A stretch of DNA of 53,318 nucleotides, taken from contig DIFU01000050.1 in NCBI GenBank assembly GCA_002419285.1, positions 36,349-89,666 on the forward strand. Reading direction: 5' to 3'. Shown in pieces: positions 36,088-43,249 of the stretch. Every line of letters starts with the position of its first letter. Position 1 is the stretch's first letter. Source of the stretch: Prolixibacteraceae bacterium UBA5740. GTDB taxonomy: Bacteria; Bacteroidota; Bacteroidia; Bacteroidales; Prolixibacteraceae. The position numbers and the translations under genes were made by a program. Below the pieces are notes generated by a model, which ran no database searches, was not told where the DNA came from, and saw only the letters and a program-made list of their open reading frames with translations.

Positions 36088-36807
36088 TTATATACAGGGA
36101 GAGATGTTGAGAAGGAAACTCAGGTCGTCTTTTTCAGTAAGTTCGACAGGAGTCGAACCCTGCCTGAAAATTCTTGCAGGGCGGTTACCCAGAAGTTTCA
36201 GCGATTGGCCTTCCCTAATCAGCATGGTACCTTCGCGAAGTCCGACAACATAGCAGGAATTGATTTCAATGAATTCCTGGATACGTTGTTCCCGGGTTTC
36301 ACCGGCATGGCCGTCAGGATTCGCATCTATATAATGTGGATTGATCTGAAAGGGGACCAGGTTCAAGGTATCAAATCCTTTAGGATCAATGATAGGCATA
36401 TCATTGGTGGTTCGCAAAGTCGGGCATGCTACATTGGATCCGGCACTCCAACCTACATAGGAAATTCCCCCCATGACTTTTTCCCGTATAGGTCCCATCA
36501 GATGGTTATCATGAAGCATCCTGACCAACTGCCAGGTGTTTCCACCTCCGACGATGATGGCTTCAGCTGCATGAACAGCAGCCACCGGATCACTGAAAGT
36601 GTGGATACCTACAACTGAATGTCCGATTTCAGCAAAACGCTCGTTCACTTTTTCAACATAGTTGTCGAATGAAAAGGTAACGGCAGCATAAGGAATAAAC
36701 AATGCCTTGACTGGTTTTTCACCAAGGAATGTCTTGATTTCATTTTTTGGATAGTCCAGGTATGGTTCACCCGGCATGGTTGAATTGCTTATTAGTAGTA
36801 GTTTCAT
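36088..36807 (-). CDS. pepE: Peptidase E, alpha-aspartyl dipeptidase
   Basis: A family S51 serine peptidase that cleaves Asp-X dipeptides. It is 239 residues from ATG 36807, close to the E. coli enzyme. The nucleophile elbow GWSAGSN places Ser121. D136 (TNDMPI) and H158 (INPHYI) occupy the positions of the E. coli triad. A related family is cyanophycinase, but the length and spacing suit PepE. An upstream in-frame ATG at 36921 lies inside the neighbouring gene and adds an unrelated leader. It is downstream of the barrel-protein gene on the same strand. Confidence 0.9.
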   Translation of the reverse strand: MKLLLISNSTMPGEPYLDYPKNEIKTFLGEKPVKALFIPYAAVTFSFDNYVEKVNERFAEIGHSVVGIHTFSDPVAAVHAAEAIIVGGGNTWQLVRMLHDNHLMGPIREKVMGGISYVGWSAGSNVACPTLRTTNDMPIIDPKGFDTLNLVPFQINPHYIDANPDGHAGETREQRIQEFIEINSCYVVGLREGTMLIREGQSLKLLGNRPARIFRQGSTPVELTEKDDLSFLLNISPCI

Positions 36808-36827
36808 GATCAGATATATTTTTAAAA

Positions 36828-37652
36828 TTATAAACTTAGCAACGTGATTCCAAAAGTGATTGGATGTATTGGCGGCATACCGGCTTCTTCCTTGAACATC
36901 GACTGCAGATCGTAATTGCAAAAAACCTGGAAGCGACGATAACCAGCCCTGGCCATTAAGCCATACCTGAAATCGTTCAGCGAAAAGTCGCCGGGTGTTT
37001 TCAGTTTCTCCCTTTTTCGGTCGAGACGATATTTGATTTTGATATGACTGCTAATCCTATATCCTGCAAATGTACCTGCCGACAAGTAGATTCGGTTGGC
37101 ATAATGGTTAACCGGTATCTGGAATTCGATCAGCAGGGGAACAGTAGCATAAACCATCGAGAATTTTGATTTTTGATTACTGTCGAAGAAAAGCGATTGC
37201 AAGGTGATCAAACCTGAAGATTCTTTTTGCAGGGTAGTGTTTTTATCAAGTCGATAGCTTTTCATATGGAGCCCCATTCCGGTAACAATCCCGATGGTAT
37301 TTCGGGATCTTTGGATTCCTATACTCTGCTGTATGAAATTTATATACAGAGAGTTAGATCTAAGGATGTCAGATTCTGGAAAACCTGGTTCTTTTTTGTT
37401 CAAAATGTTAAATCCTAAATCGATCCCTGCAAAATGCCCTGTAAAATCGTCCTGCCATAAATTAAATCCATCTTGTACAATTTCTTTGAAATGAATATTC
37501 TTCAGGAGTTTCTCGGGATTTTTGTCAGAAATACGGATACTATCCGGAATTTGTGCCGACAGGGTCTGGGATATCCAAATAAACAGTATGCCCAGGATAA
37601 TCTTCTGCTTGTGACAATGTAAAGGGCTGGCTTTTATGCAACTTTTAATCAT
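36828..37652 (-). CDS. Outer-membrane beta-barrel protein (PorT-like)
   Basis: A 274-residue predicted outer-membrane barrel when started at ATG 37652. The signal has hydrophobic core IILGILFIWISQ and ends SAQ. Many alternating strands follow (GIVTGMGLHMKSYRLD, YLSAGTFAGYRISSHIKI). The C-terminal third (YGLMARAGYRRFQVFCNYDL) resembles the neighbouring barrel encoded at 37861-38778 (ELTGRIGFGDIAVFANYGM), so the two are probably duplicated paralogues. A TAAATTTG element at 37690-37697 suggests a housekeeping promoter, unlike its neighbour. The function is unknown. Confidence 0.75.
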   Translation of the reverse strand: MIKSCIKASPLHCHKQKIILGILFIWISQTLSAQIPDSIRISDKNPEKLLKNIHFKEIVQDGFNLWQDDFTGHFAGIDLGFNILNKKEPGFPESDILRSNSLYINFIQQSIGIQRSRNTIGIVTGMGLHMKSYRLDKNTTLQKESSGLITLQSLFFDSNQKSKFSMVYATVPLLIEFQIPVNHYANRIYLSAGTFAGYRISSHIKIKYRLDRKREKLKTPGDFSLNDFRYGLMARAGYRRFQVFCNYDLQSMFKEEAGMPPIHPITFGITLLSL

Positions 37653-37689
37653 TGTTTTCAGATAAGGCTTTGGTATTACAGATACCATG

Positions 37690-37697
37690 CAAATTTA
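37690..37697 (-). promoter_or_regulatory. -7 element for the PorT-like barrel gene
   Basis: TAAATTTG on the minus strand, a TAnnTTTG match, 37 bases upstream of ATG 37652. No ECF-type element is seen here. Confidence 0.35.
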
Positions 37698-37796
37698 CAT
37701 GTTTCAGTTCTGTTATAAAGGACAATCATCATAATTAAACCATTAATTCCGCAAAATGATCAAACGTAAAGGGGTTTTCCAAGGATTAAAAATAAA

Positions 37797-37824
37797 AACC
37801 GCAGGAATGTTAGTTCCCGCGGTT
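37797..37824 (-). terminator. Terminator of the sigma/anti-sigma/barrel run
   Basis: AACCGC-A-GGAA (37797-37807) pairs with TTCC-C-GCGGTT (37814-37824) with one mismatch and a 6-base loop. On the minus strand the stem is followed by TTTTTATTTTTAAT. It lies about 40 bases beyond the stop of the barrel gene. Confidence 0.85.
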
Positions 37825-37860
37825 GTATTTTCTTTAATTGTTTTCAGGCTGGTTGAATGA

Positions 37861-38778
37861 TTACATATTCAGGTGCAGACCAATTGTAAGTGGTTTCAGG
37901 TCAGGACCTTTCTCGTCCTTGAAAAGGGAGGTCATTCCATAGTTGGCAAAAACCGCGATATCTCCGAATCCAATACGACCAGTCAGTTCATATTTCACAG
38001 GATTGATATTAAAGTTTCTGCGTTCCTTTGATTTGGTATCTCCACTCTTTATTTTGGTATGTGATCCGATATTGAGACCTCCAATGACACCGGCACCCAA
38101 TGTTAGACGGTTAGATTTATACTTAAGGGGGGTTGCAATTTCCAGGATCAATGGAGCGGTAAGGTAACTAACACTCAGTTTTGATTTGCTGACGTCCCCA
38201 TCAAGCATGACTGGAATCAACCTTCCTGTTCCTGTCTCTTTGGAAACGGTGATTGGTTCATCGAATCGAAAATCCATGAAGCTGAAACCGAGTCCGGTGA
38301 CCAGTGCAATTGTATTGCTGTTATCACTGAAGGCATATTCGGCGAAATTGAGGTTTACAGAAAGCGATTTATTATGGTTGATATCGAAAAATTCACCGTA
38401 TTCGGTGCCATAATAGAGTGAATAATCGGCAGTATGGAAGGTGTTGACTCCCATGCCAAAGCCGCCCCACGTACTTTCAAAATGGCCTCTTTTGTGAGGT
38501 TTTTCTCTTTCTTCACGACTCATGTGAATTTTGGTGCCTTCTCCATTTCCGATTACGTCAAAGGTCCGGTTTCCGATACGGATGCTGGTGGTGTCACCGG
38601 CATGGTTGGTGACAACTTCAACCCCTTTTTCTTCACCAACGCGTACCTGGGTTTTATCGGTATCTTCGGTTACAGTAACCACGTTTTTTTTCAGGACCTT
38701 CACTGTTGTGGAATCATTTTGGGAGTATGCAGTTGCAATAAATAAGACTGCTGCGAGTAATAGTGTAATACGTTTCAT
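37861..38778 (-). CDS. Outer-membrane beta-barrel protein next to an ECF anti-sigma gene
   Basis: A 305-residue exported protein with the signal MKRITLLLAAVLFIATAYSQ. Residues 20-95 form a strand-rich, charged N-terminal region (VTVTEDTDKTQVRVGEEKG) with repeated short strands. From about 100 on there is a barrel (FGMGVNTFHTADYSLYYGTE). It is a probable paralogue of the barrel encoded at 36828-37652. It follows the anti-sigma gene after 73 bases and has its own ECF-type element there (38810-38835), which suggests that it is a direct target of the adjacent sigma factor. Confidence 0.8.
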   Translation of the reverse strand: MKRITLLLAAVLFIATAYSQNDSTTVKVLKKNVVTVTEDTDKTQVRVGEEKGVEVVTNHAGDTTSIRIGNRTFDVIGNGEGTKIHMSREEREKPHKRGHFESTWGGFGMGVNTFHTADYSLYYGTEYGEFFDINHNKSLSVNLNFAEYAFSDNSNTIALVTGLGFSFMDFRFDEPITVSKETGTGRLIPVMLDGDVSKSKLSVSYLTAPLILEIATPLKYKSNRLTLGAGVIGGLNIGSHTKIKSGDTKSKERRNFNINPVKYELTGRIGFGDIAVFANYGMTSLFKDEKGPDLKPLTIGLHLNM

Positions 38779-38809
38779 GTTTTCTGCTTTTAATATTTTT
38801 TGTCTGTGT

Positions 38810-38835
38810 GACGGACTCTCATGTGAGAAAGTTAC
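38810..38835 (-). promoter_or_regulatory. ECF-type promoter for the outer-membrane barrel gene
   Basis: On the minus strand: GTAAC (38835-38831), 17 bases, CGTC (38813-38810), 31 bases upstream of the start codon. It matches the sigma gene's own element except for one extra spacer base. Confidence 0.5.
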
Positions 38836-38851
38836 AAGGCCGAAAATATTT

Positions 38852-39895
38852 TTATTCTTTTCCTACGGGTATGTGCAGACCAAGCACCCTGGTGTCGAGT
38901 GATAATGCCACAACTTCTCCCGCCATATCGGTTTCATAGGATATCCTTGAATTTGAGATAGTCGAGGCAACCTGTAGACCCGATTTAACAAGCTTACTGA
39001 AGGTAAAGTTATTCACTCCAAACCGCAAAGCAATTTTTTCCTGTACCGGCAGATTTTCGGCTACCTCATCGTTTTGAATAATCGCTGTCTTTAGGTTGAA
39101 ATCGTTGAGAACAGGCTCTGATTCCACGCTTGCAAGCAATACCTCCCTGGTTGGCAGTTTGTCTAATTCAACCGGGACCCGCTCCGCGATATCTGATTCT
39201 GTTTTCATAGGTTGTACCGGTTTCGAAACAGGGGAATCTGATTGAAATTCCTGGTTTTTTGCCAAATTTTGGTCTGAAAGCAATTGTTCAGATTTTTCCG
39301 TTGTTATCTCTTTTCCCTGTGCTTCGGTCATAACATCAGTAGGAGAGGTCGTTTCAGGAACAGGTATTGTTTGGACGATTGCCTGATCGACACCCAGCTC
39401 AGAAAGGTCATCAGGCCATAATCCCCAGATGGCCATGGCTACCAACAGGACTGCCGCTACCCGGGCACTTTTGATAAACCAGGCATTGATAGATGGCTGA
39501 CGATATAATGTTGTTTTATCGGGATATTTAACTGTTTGATCTGCAATTAGTTTGGTTGAGAGATATAGATCGGCCGTTTTCCTGTTTTGAGGATGGGCAT
39601 TCATCCATGCTTCAAAAGAGGTGACTTCTTCAGGTGAAAGATCACCCTCGAGCCAGGCGATGGCGCTGTGATCAATGGAGTCTGAAGATTCATTGTCTTT
39701 TTTATAAAGTTTATCTTTTCCCGAAAAAGCTGTTTCCTCATGGGGAACGGTGACGCATTCGAAAAGCTGAAGCTCTTCTTTCAGGTCATGATTTTGCTCC
39801 AGAAACTCAATGAATTCATCGACCAGGGTTTCATCAAGGTTACCTTCCAGGTAATCCAGAAAGTAAATCTCATAATTATCACGGGTTATCTTCAT
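38852..39895 (-). CDS. Anti-sigma factor with one membrane helix and duplicated cytoplasmic motif
   Basis: A 347-residue protein, two bases after the ECF sigma stop, so co-transcribed. The cytoplasmic part contains two similar segments of the anti-sigma N-terminal type: YFLDYLEGNLDETLVDEFIE near residues 11-30 and AIAWLEGDLSPEEVTSFEAW near 77-96. No zinc-binding HxxxCxxC is seen. One membrane helix lies at about 138-160 (SARVAAVLLVAMAIWGLW). The remaining 185 residues should be periplasmic, beginning with a Thr/Ser/Pro/Gln-rich linker and ending in a more ordered region. It is presumed to hold the sigma factor at the membrane until an envelope signal releases it. Confidence 0.82.
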   Translation of the reverse strand: MKITRDNYEIYFLDYLEGNLDETLVDEFIEFLEQNHDLKEELQLFECVTVPHEETAFSGKDKLYKKDNESSDSIDHSAIAWLEGDLSPEEVTSFEAWMNAHPQNRKTADLYLSTKLIADQTVKYPDKTTLYRQPSINAWFIKSARVAAVLLVAMAIWGLWPDDLSELGVDQAIVQTIPVPETTSPTDVMTEAQGKEITTEKSEQLLSDQNLAKNQEFQSDSPVSKPVQPMKTESDIAERVPVELDKLPTREVLLASVESEPVLNDFNLKTAIIQNDEVAENLPVQEKIALRFGVNNFTFSKLVKSGLQVASTISNSRISYETDMAGEVVALSLDTRVLGLHIPVGKE

Positions 39896-39897
39896 AG

Positions 39898-40383
39898 CTA
39901 CACCAACACCTCAAGGTTCCCAATATAATTCTTCAAAAATACCCTCGCCCGGTAAATGTAAACCTTTACCTGCGATTCGCCGAGTTCACAAATCTGCCCG
40001 ATTTCCTGATAGGAATATCCTTCAAAATCGCGCAGTACCAAAACCATTCTCTGCACTTCAGGGAGTCGTTGGACGGCTTCGTTGAGCCGTTCTTTCAGAT
40101 CGCTGTACTGAGATGAATGGTTCAAAGCTCCAGAAGGAATTTCTTCGGTGGCAACCATCCTTTTTTCCTTTCTTATCTTGTCAATCATGGTGTGATAGGC
40201 CGTGGTGAATAAATAAGACTTCACCTTGCTCCCATCCACATTTTCCCTGTTTTTCCACATTTTTTCAAAGCTTTCCTGCACTACATCTTCGGCCATATGC
40301 CGATCTTTCATGCTCTTGAGCACAAACCTGAAAAGCCTGTCGCTGTATTCATCTACAGATTGGTTAAATTCCTGGACCGTCAT
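39898..40383 (-). CDS. ECF-type RNA polymerase sigma factor
   Basis: A 161-residue group-4 sigma factor. Region 2 runs to about residue 85 (SMKDRHMAEDVVQESFEKMW, then KSYLFTTAYHTMIDKIRKEK). Region 4 spans about 100-155 (LPEVQRMVLVLRDFEGYSYQ, then EIGQICELGESQVKVYIYRA). No extra domains are present. The gene is followed by a membrane anti-sigma factor and an outer-membrane barrel. A GTAAC-N16-CGTC element lies 28 bases upstream of its start and suggests autoregulation. The trigger signal is unknown. Confidence 0.92.
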   Translation of the reverse strand: MTVQEFNQSVDEYSDRLFRFVLKSMKDRHMAEDVVQESFEKMWKNRENVDGSKVKSYLFTTAYHTMIDKIRKEKRMVATEEIPSGALNHSSQYSDLKERLNEAVQRLPEVQRMVLVLRDFEGYSYQEIGQICELGESQVKVYIYRARVFLKNYIGNLEVLV

Positions 40384-40410
40384 TCTGACTTGTGGTAAGT
40401 TTTAGGATAG

Positions 40411-40435
40411 GACGTTTATGGCTTTCAAATGTTAC
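40411..40435 (-). promoter_or_regulatory. Autoregulatory-type ECF promoter of the sigma gene
   Basis: On the minus strand: GTAAC (40435-40431), 16 bases, CGTC (40414-40411), then CTATCC. It defines the motif also found in front of the barrel gene (38810) and the exported protein (7410). Confidence 0.55.
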
Positions 40436-40518
40436 AGCGTGCCATTTTTTTATTGTCTAAAGGGTTTTTGAGGCAATCTGATTTCCCTGAACCAGACATT
40501 TTTATGCAGTATAATTCT

Positions 40519-40549
40519 TTTGTACTTTGGTTTTCCATACGTACTTTTG
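40519..40549 (+). promoter_or_regulatory. Housekeeping promoter of trpS
   Basis: TTTG (40519-40522), exactly 19 bases, TACTTTTG (40542-40549). This is the clearest Bacteroidota -33/-7 promoter in the window. It sits 31 bases before the trpS ATG and excludes the longer reading frame from 40527. Confidence 0.8.
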
Positions 40550-40580
40550 CAGCCACAAAAACAGAAATTGGAAAAAAAAT

Positions 40581-41579
40581 ATGAAAAAGACTGTATTAAG
40601 CGGAATCAGACCTACAGGAAACCTTCATCTGGGCAATTATTTTGGTGCTGTTCGTAGCTTTGTCAAGATGCAGCATGATTATAATTGTTACTTTTTCATC
40701 GCTGATATACATTCACTTACAACCCATCCCACCCCCGAAAATTTACAGAATGGAGTGAAGCAGGTCCTGGCCGAATACCTGGCCTGCGGCATCGACCCTG
40801 AAGTGGCCACCATTTTTATTCAGAGTGATGTTCCTGAAGTGACCGAATTATATACTTTTCTCAACATGAATGCTTATTTGGGTGAACTTGAAAGAACCAC
40901 TTCTTTCAAGGATAAGGCCCGTCAGCAACCCGATAACGTCAATGCCGGTTTGCTGACCTATCCTGTTCTGATGGCAGCCGATATTCTCATCCATAAGGCA
41001 AATTATGTACCTGTAGGCAAGGATCAGGAACAGAATCTGGAAATGGCCCGGAAATTTGCAAAACGATTCAACCACATGTACCATCACAAAGTATTCCCTA
41101 TGCCAAAGCCCTTTACCTTCGATGGAAAGGATATGATCAAGGTTCCGGGTCTTGACGGATCCGGGAAGATGGGTAAATCTGAGGGTAACGGTATTTTCCT
41201 GTATGAAGATCCGGCCGAAATCAGAAAGAAAGTCATGCGTGCCGTTACCGATGCCGGCCCGACCGAAATGAACCAGAAAAAGCCCGAGCCCATCGAGAAT
41301 TTGTTTACCTTGATGAAGATTGTCTCTGGTCCTGAAACAGTTAGCTTCTTTGATAATCAATATAACAATTGCGCCATTCGATATGGTGACATGAAAAAGC
41401 AGTTGGCTGAGGATATCATCTCATTCACGACCCCAATCCGTGAAAGAATCCTTGAAATCAGAAATGACGACGAATATTTGGCCAAGGTTGCCTTGCAGGG
41501 TGCTGAAAAAGCCCGCGAATCAGCCCGTAAGACGCTGGAAGAGGTCAAATCAGTCATGGGAATCAAGAGACTTTTCTAA
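40581..41579 (+). CDS. trpS: Tryptophanyl-tRNA synthetase
   Basis: A class I aminoacyl-tRNA synthetase charging tRNA-Trp. It is 332 residues from ATG 40581, the usual bacterial length. The HIGH-type motif is NLHLGN at 14-19 and the KMSKS-type motif is KMGKS at 196-200. IADIHSLT and QSDVPEVTEL are family signatures. The reading frame is open further upstream, to a GTG at 40527, but those codons lie in the promoter. It is monocistronic, with two tandem terminators after the stop. Confidence 0.97.
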   Translation: MKKTVLSGIRPTGNLHLGNYFGAVRSFVKMQHDYNCYFFIADIHSLTTHPTPENLQNGVKQVLAEYLACGIDPEVATIFIQSDVPEVTELYTFLNMNAYLGELERTTSFKDKARQQPDNVNAGLLTYPVLMAADILIHKANYVPVGKDQEQNLEMARKFAKRFNHMYHHKVFPMPKPFTFDGKDMIKVPGLDGSGKMGKSEGNGIFLYEDPAEIRKKVMRAVTDAGPTEMNQKKPEPIENLFTLMKIVSGPETVSFFDNQYNNCAIRYGDMKKQLAEDIISFTTPIRERILEIRNDDEYLAKVALQGAEKARESARKTLEEVKSVMGIKRLF

Positions 41580-41596
41580 GAAATTTTGTTTACTGC

Positions 41597-41623
41597 CTGA
41601 TTGATGTAATCAGTATTTTTTTT
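41597..41623 (+). terminator. First trpS terminator
   Basis: CTGATT (41597-41602) pairs with AATCAG (41608-41613) around a 5-base loop. TATTTTTTTT follows. It begins 18 bases after the stop codon. Confidence 0.75.
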
Positions 41624-41638
41624 GCAGTTTTTGACTTC

Positions 41639-41675
41639 AAAAAAAGAGCTATCCGAACTGGGTTGCTCTTTTTTT
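41639..41675. terminator. Second, bidirectional terminator between trpS and the PorT-like gene
   Basis: AAAAAAAGAGC (41639-41649) pairs with GCTCTTTTTTT (41665-41675). An inner ATCC/GGGT pairing extends the stem. Runs of seven T follow on both strands, so it can end trpS and the convergent barrel gene. Confidence 0.85.
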
Positions 41676-41734
41676 ACAGGCATTTTTATAACGAAAATCA
41701 GATATTCTTCAATAAAAAAGTTCACTCGCTGTTT

Positions 41735-42394
41735 TCAGTATGCCCTTCCGAATTTATAATACAAGGCCATGGATATTACATTGTTATACTGGCTGGTTAT
41801 CCAATAATAATTATCAACTGGTTTCCCGCGAATAGGCAGGACAGAATAGGCAAGCCGCAGGTCGAGTTTCAGCTGGTCGAGCAAATCGTATTGAAAACCT
41901 ACAAATGGTTGGATATCGAGATGATTAAATGCTTGTTCGTCTTCTTCAGGAAATCTTCCATAGTCGTCATATTCAGCGGCATGCATCAGGTAACCAAAAG
42001 AGACGCCTCCTACAACCGAAATAAATTCACTTGTGCGAAAACCCACAAAAAAGGGCATTTCGGCATAGCCAAGGCGCATGATATATTTCGTGGAGATTGG
42101 TTCCTCTGGAATTTCACCATTCTCATTTCCGATGATTTTATTTTGTTTCAGCAAGGATCGGCTACGTGCACCCTTTTGGGAGTATTTCAGTTCCATCCCT
42201 GCGAATATGGCAGGTGCCAGGTCAGTTTGAACAAAAGCCCCCACCAACAGTCCGGGTTTATTGTATCCTTTGTAGCGGTCGCCTTCAACCTGGGTACCAT
42301 TGAATCCTCCCAGAATTCCACCCTCAAAACGCTGGGCTGTTGTGATGGAAGCCATCATAACCAGCAACAGGATTATCCATATCGGTTTTTGCAT
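41735..42394 (-). CDS. PorT-family outer-membrane beta-barrel protein
   Basis: A 219-residue protein with signal MQKPIWIILLLVMMASITTA ending near TTAQ. The barrel follows, starting RFEGGILGGFNGTQVEGD, as in PorT-like outer-membrane proteins of Bacteroidota. It contains FAGMELKYSQKGARSR and ends MALYYKFGRAY. It lies 25 bases after the sirtuin stop on the same strand, so the two may be co-transcribed. PorT itself belongs to the type IX secretion system, but this broad family has many other members, and no other T9SS gene is present here. Confidence 0.78.
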   Translation of the reverse strand: MQKPIWIILLLVMMASITTAQRFEGGILGGFNGTQVEGDRYKGYNKPGLLVGAFVQTDLAPAIFAGMELKYSQKGARSRSLLKQNKIIGNENGEIPEEPISTKYIMRLGYAEMPFFVGFRTSEFISVVGGVSFGYLMHAAEYDDYGRFPEEDEQAFNHLDIQPFVGFQYDLLDQLKLDLRLAYSVLPIRGKPVDNYYWITSQYNNVISMALYYKFGRAY

Positions 42395-42419
42395 TTTCGT
42401 TCAGTTTAAATGGGACAAA

Positions 42420-43130
42420 TTACTCTTTTTGATTGGAACCCTGAAGATATTGCACTAATTTTTCAACAAGGTCATTAACTCCTTCACTTGCTTTTTTCTG
42501 AATGTACACCACCCCTGGCCGCATCACGGAGGGTGAACCGGGATCGATGACAAACACCGGAATCCCTTCAGGTGCAAAATGGACAAGTCCGGCCGCCGGA
42601 TATACGACCAGGGAAGTACCTATTACCACCAATATGTCAGCCTTTTCCATGATTTTCTGTGCCTTGACAATGTTTGGTACGGGTTCTCCAAACCATACGA
42701 TGTGTGGCCGGAGCTGGCTGCCAAGTTCGCACAGGTCCCCAAGGTTCAACTCCGGCGATTGAAGGGTGTAAATTATTGATGGATCTGCCGTACTGCGGGC
42801 TTTACGAAGTTCACCATGCAGGTGAAGTACTTTCTTACTGCCGGCTTGTTCGTGCAAATCATCCACATTTTGGGTAATAATTTCAACATCAAACCGCTCT
42901 TCCAGGGAGGCCAGTGTGATATGTGCGGCATTGGGCAAGGCCTCCCAAAAGGCTTTTCGTCTTTCGTTATAAAAACGGAGTACCAGCTCAGGATTTCTCT
43001 TCCAGGCATCCGGACTGGCCACTTCTTCTACCTGGTAAGTATCCCAGATTCCTCCCATGTCACGAAAAGTTTTTAGCCCGCTTTCCTGGCTTATTCCTGC
43101 GCCTGAAAGAATGACAAGTTTCTGTTTCAT
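42420..43130 (-). CDS. cobB: Sirtuin-family NAD-dependent protein deacylase
   Basis: Removes acyl groups from lysines using NAD+. It is 236 residues from ATG 43130. GAGIS at 10-14 and TQNVD at 86-90 bind NAD, and the catalytic His is H105 (HLHGELRK). Y54 and R57 (RFYNERR) match the Tyr-x-x-Arg pair of succinyl/malonyl-preferring sirtuins. The four zinc cysteines of most sirtuins are missing; only one Cys (DLCELG) lies in that region. An upstream in-frame ATG at 43388 would overlap dnaG on the other strand and has no family support. Confidence 0.9.
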   Translation of the reverse strand: MKQKLVILSGAGISQESGLKTFRDMGGIWDTYQVEEVASPDAWKRNPELVLRFYNERRKAFWEALPNAAHITLASLEERFDVEIITQNVDDLHEQAGSKKVLHLHGELRKARSTADPSIIYTLQSPELNLGDLCELGSQLRPHIVWFGEPVPNIVKAQKIMEKADILVVIGTSLVVYPAAGLVHFAPEGIPVFVIDPGSPSVMRPGVVYIQKKASEGVNDLVEKLVQYLQGSNQKE

Positions 43131-43237
43131 AAGTATATCCGGTTTGATTGTATTTCTGGGATTGACATCCGCTAGTGGTTCTTTTTCAAAATTAAAGGAT
43201 TGGTCCATTCTTTCAACGAAAAGGGGAAGCATTTTTC

Positions 43238-43245
43238 TATTTTTG
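43238..43245 (+). promoter_or_regulatory. -7 element for dnaG
   Basis: TATTTTTG ends only four bases before the dnaG ATG (43250). If functional, the transcript would be nearly leaderless. A convincing -33 element is not visible. Confidence 0.4.
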
Positions 43246-43249
43246 CAAT

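Noticed and set aside
41663..42409. A 248-codon plus-strand frame opposite the PorT-like gene
   Set aside because: It overlaps two terminators and a clear signal-peptide-bearing barrel gene on the other strand; it is an antisense shadow.
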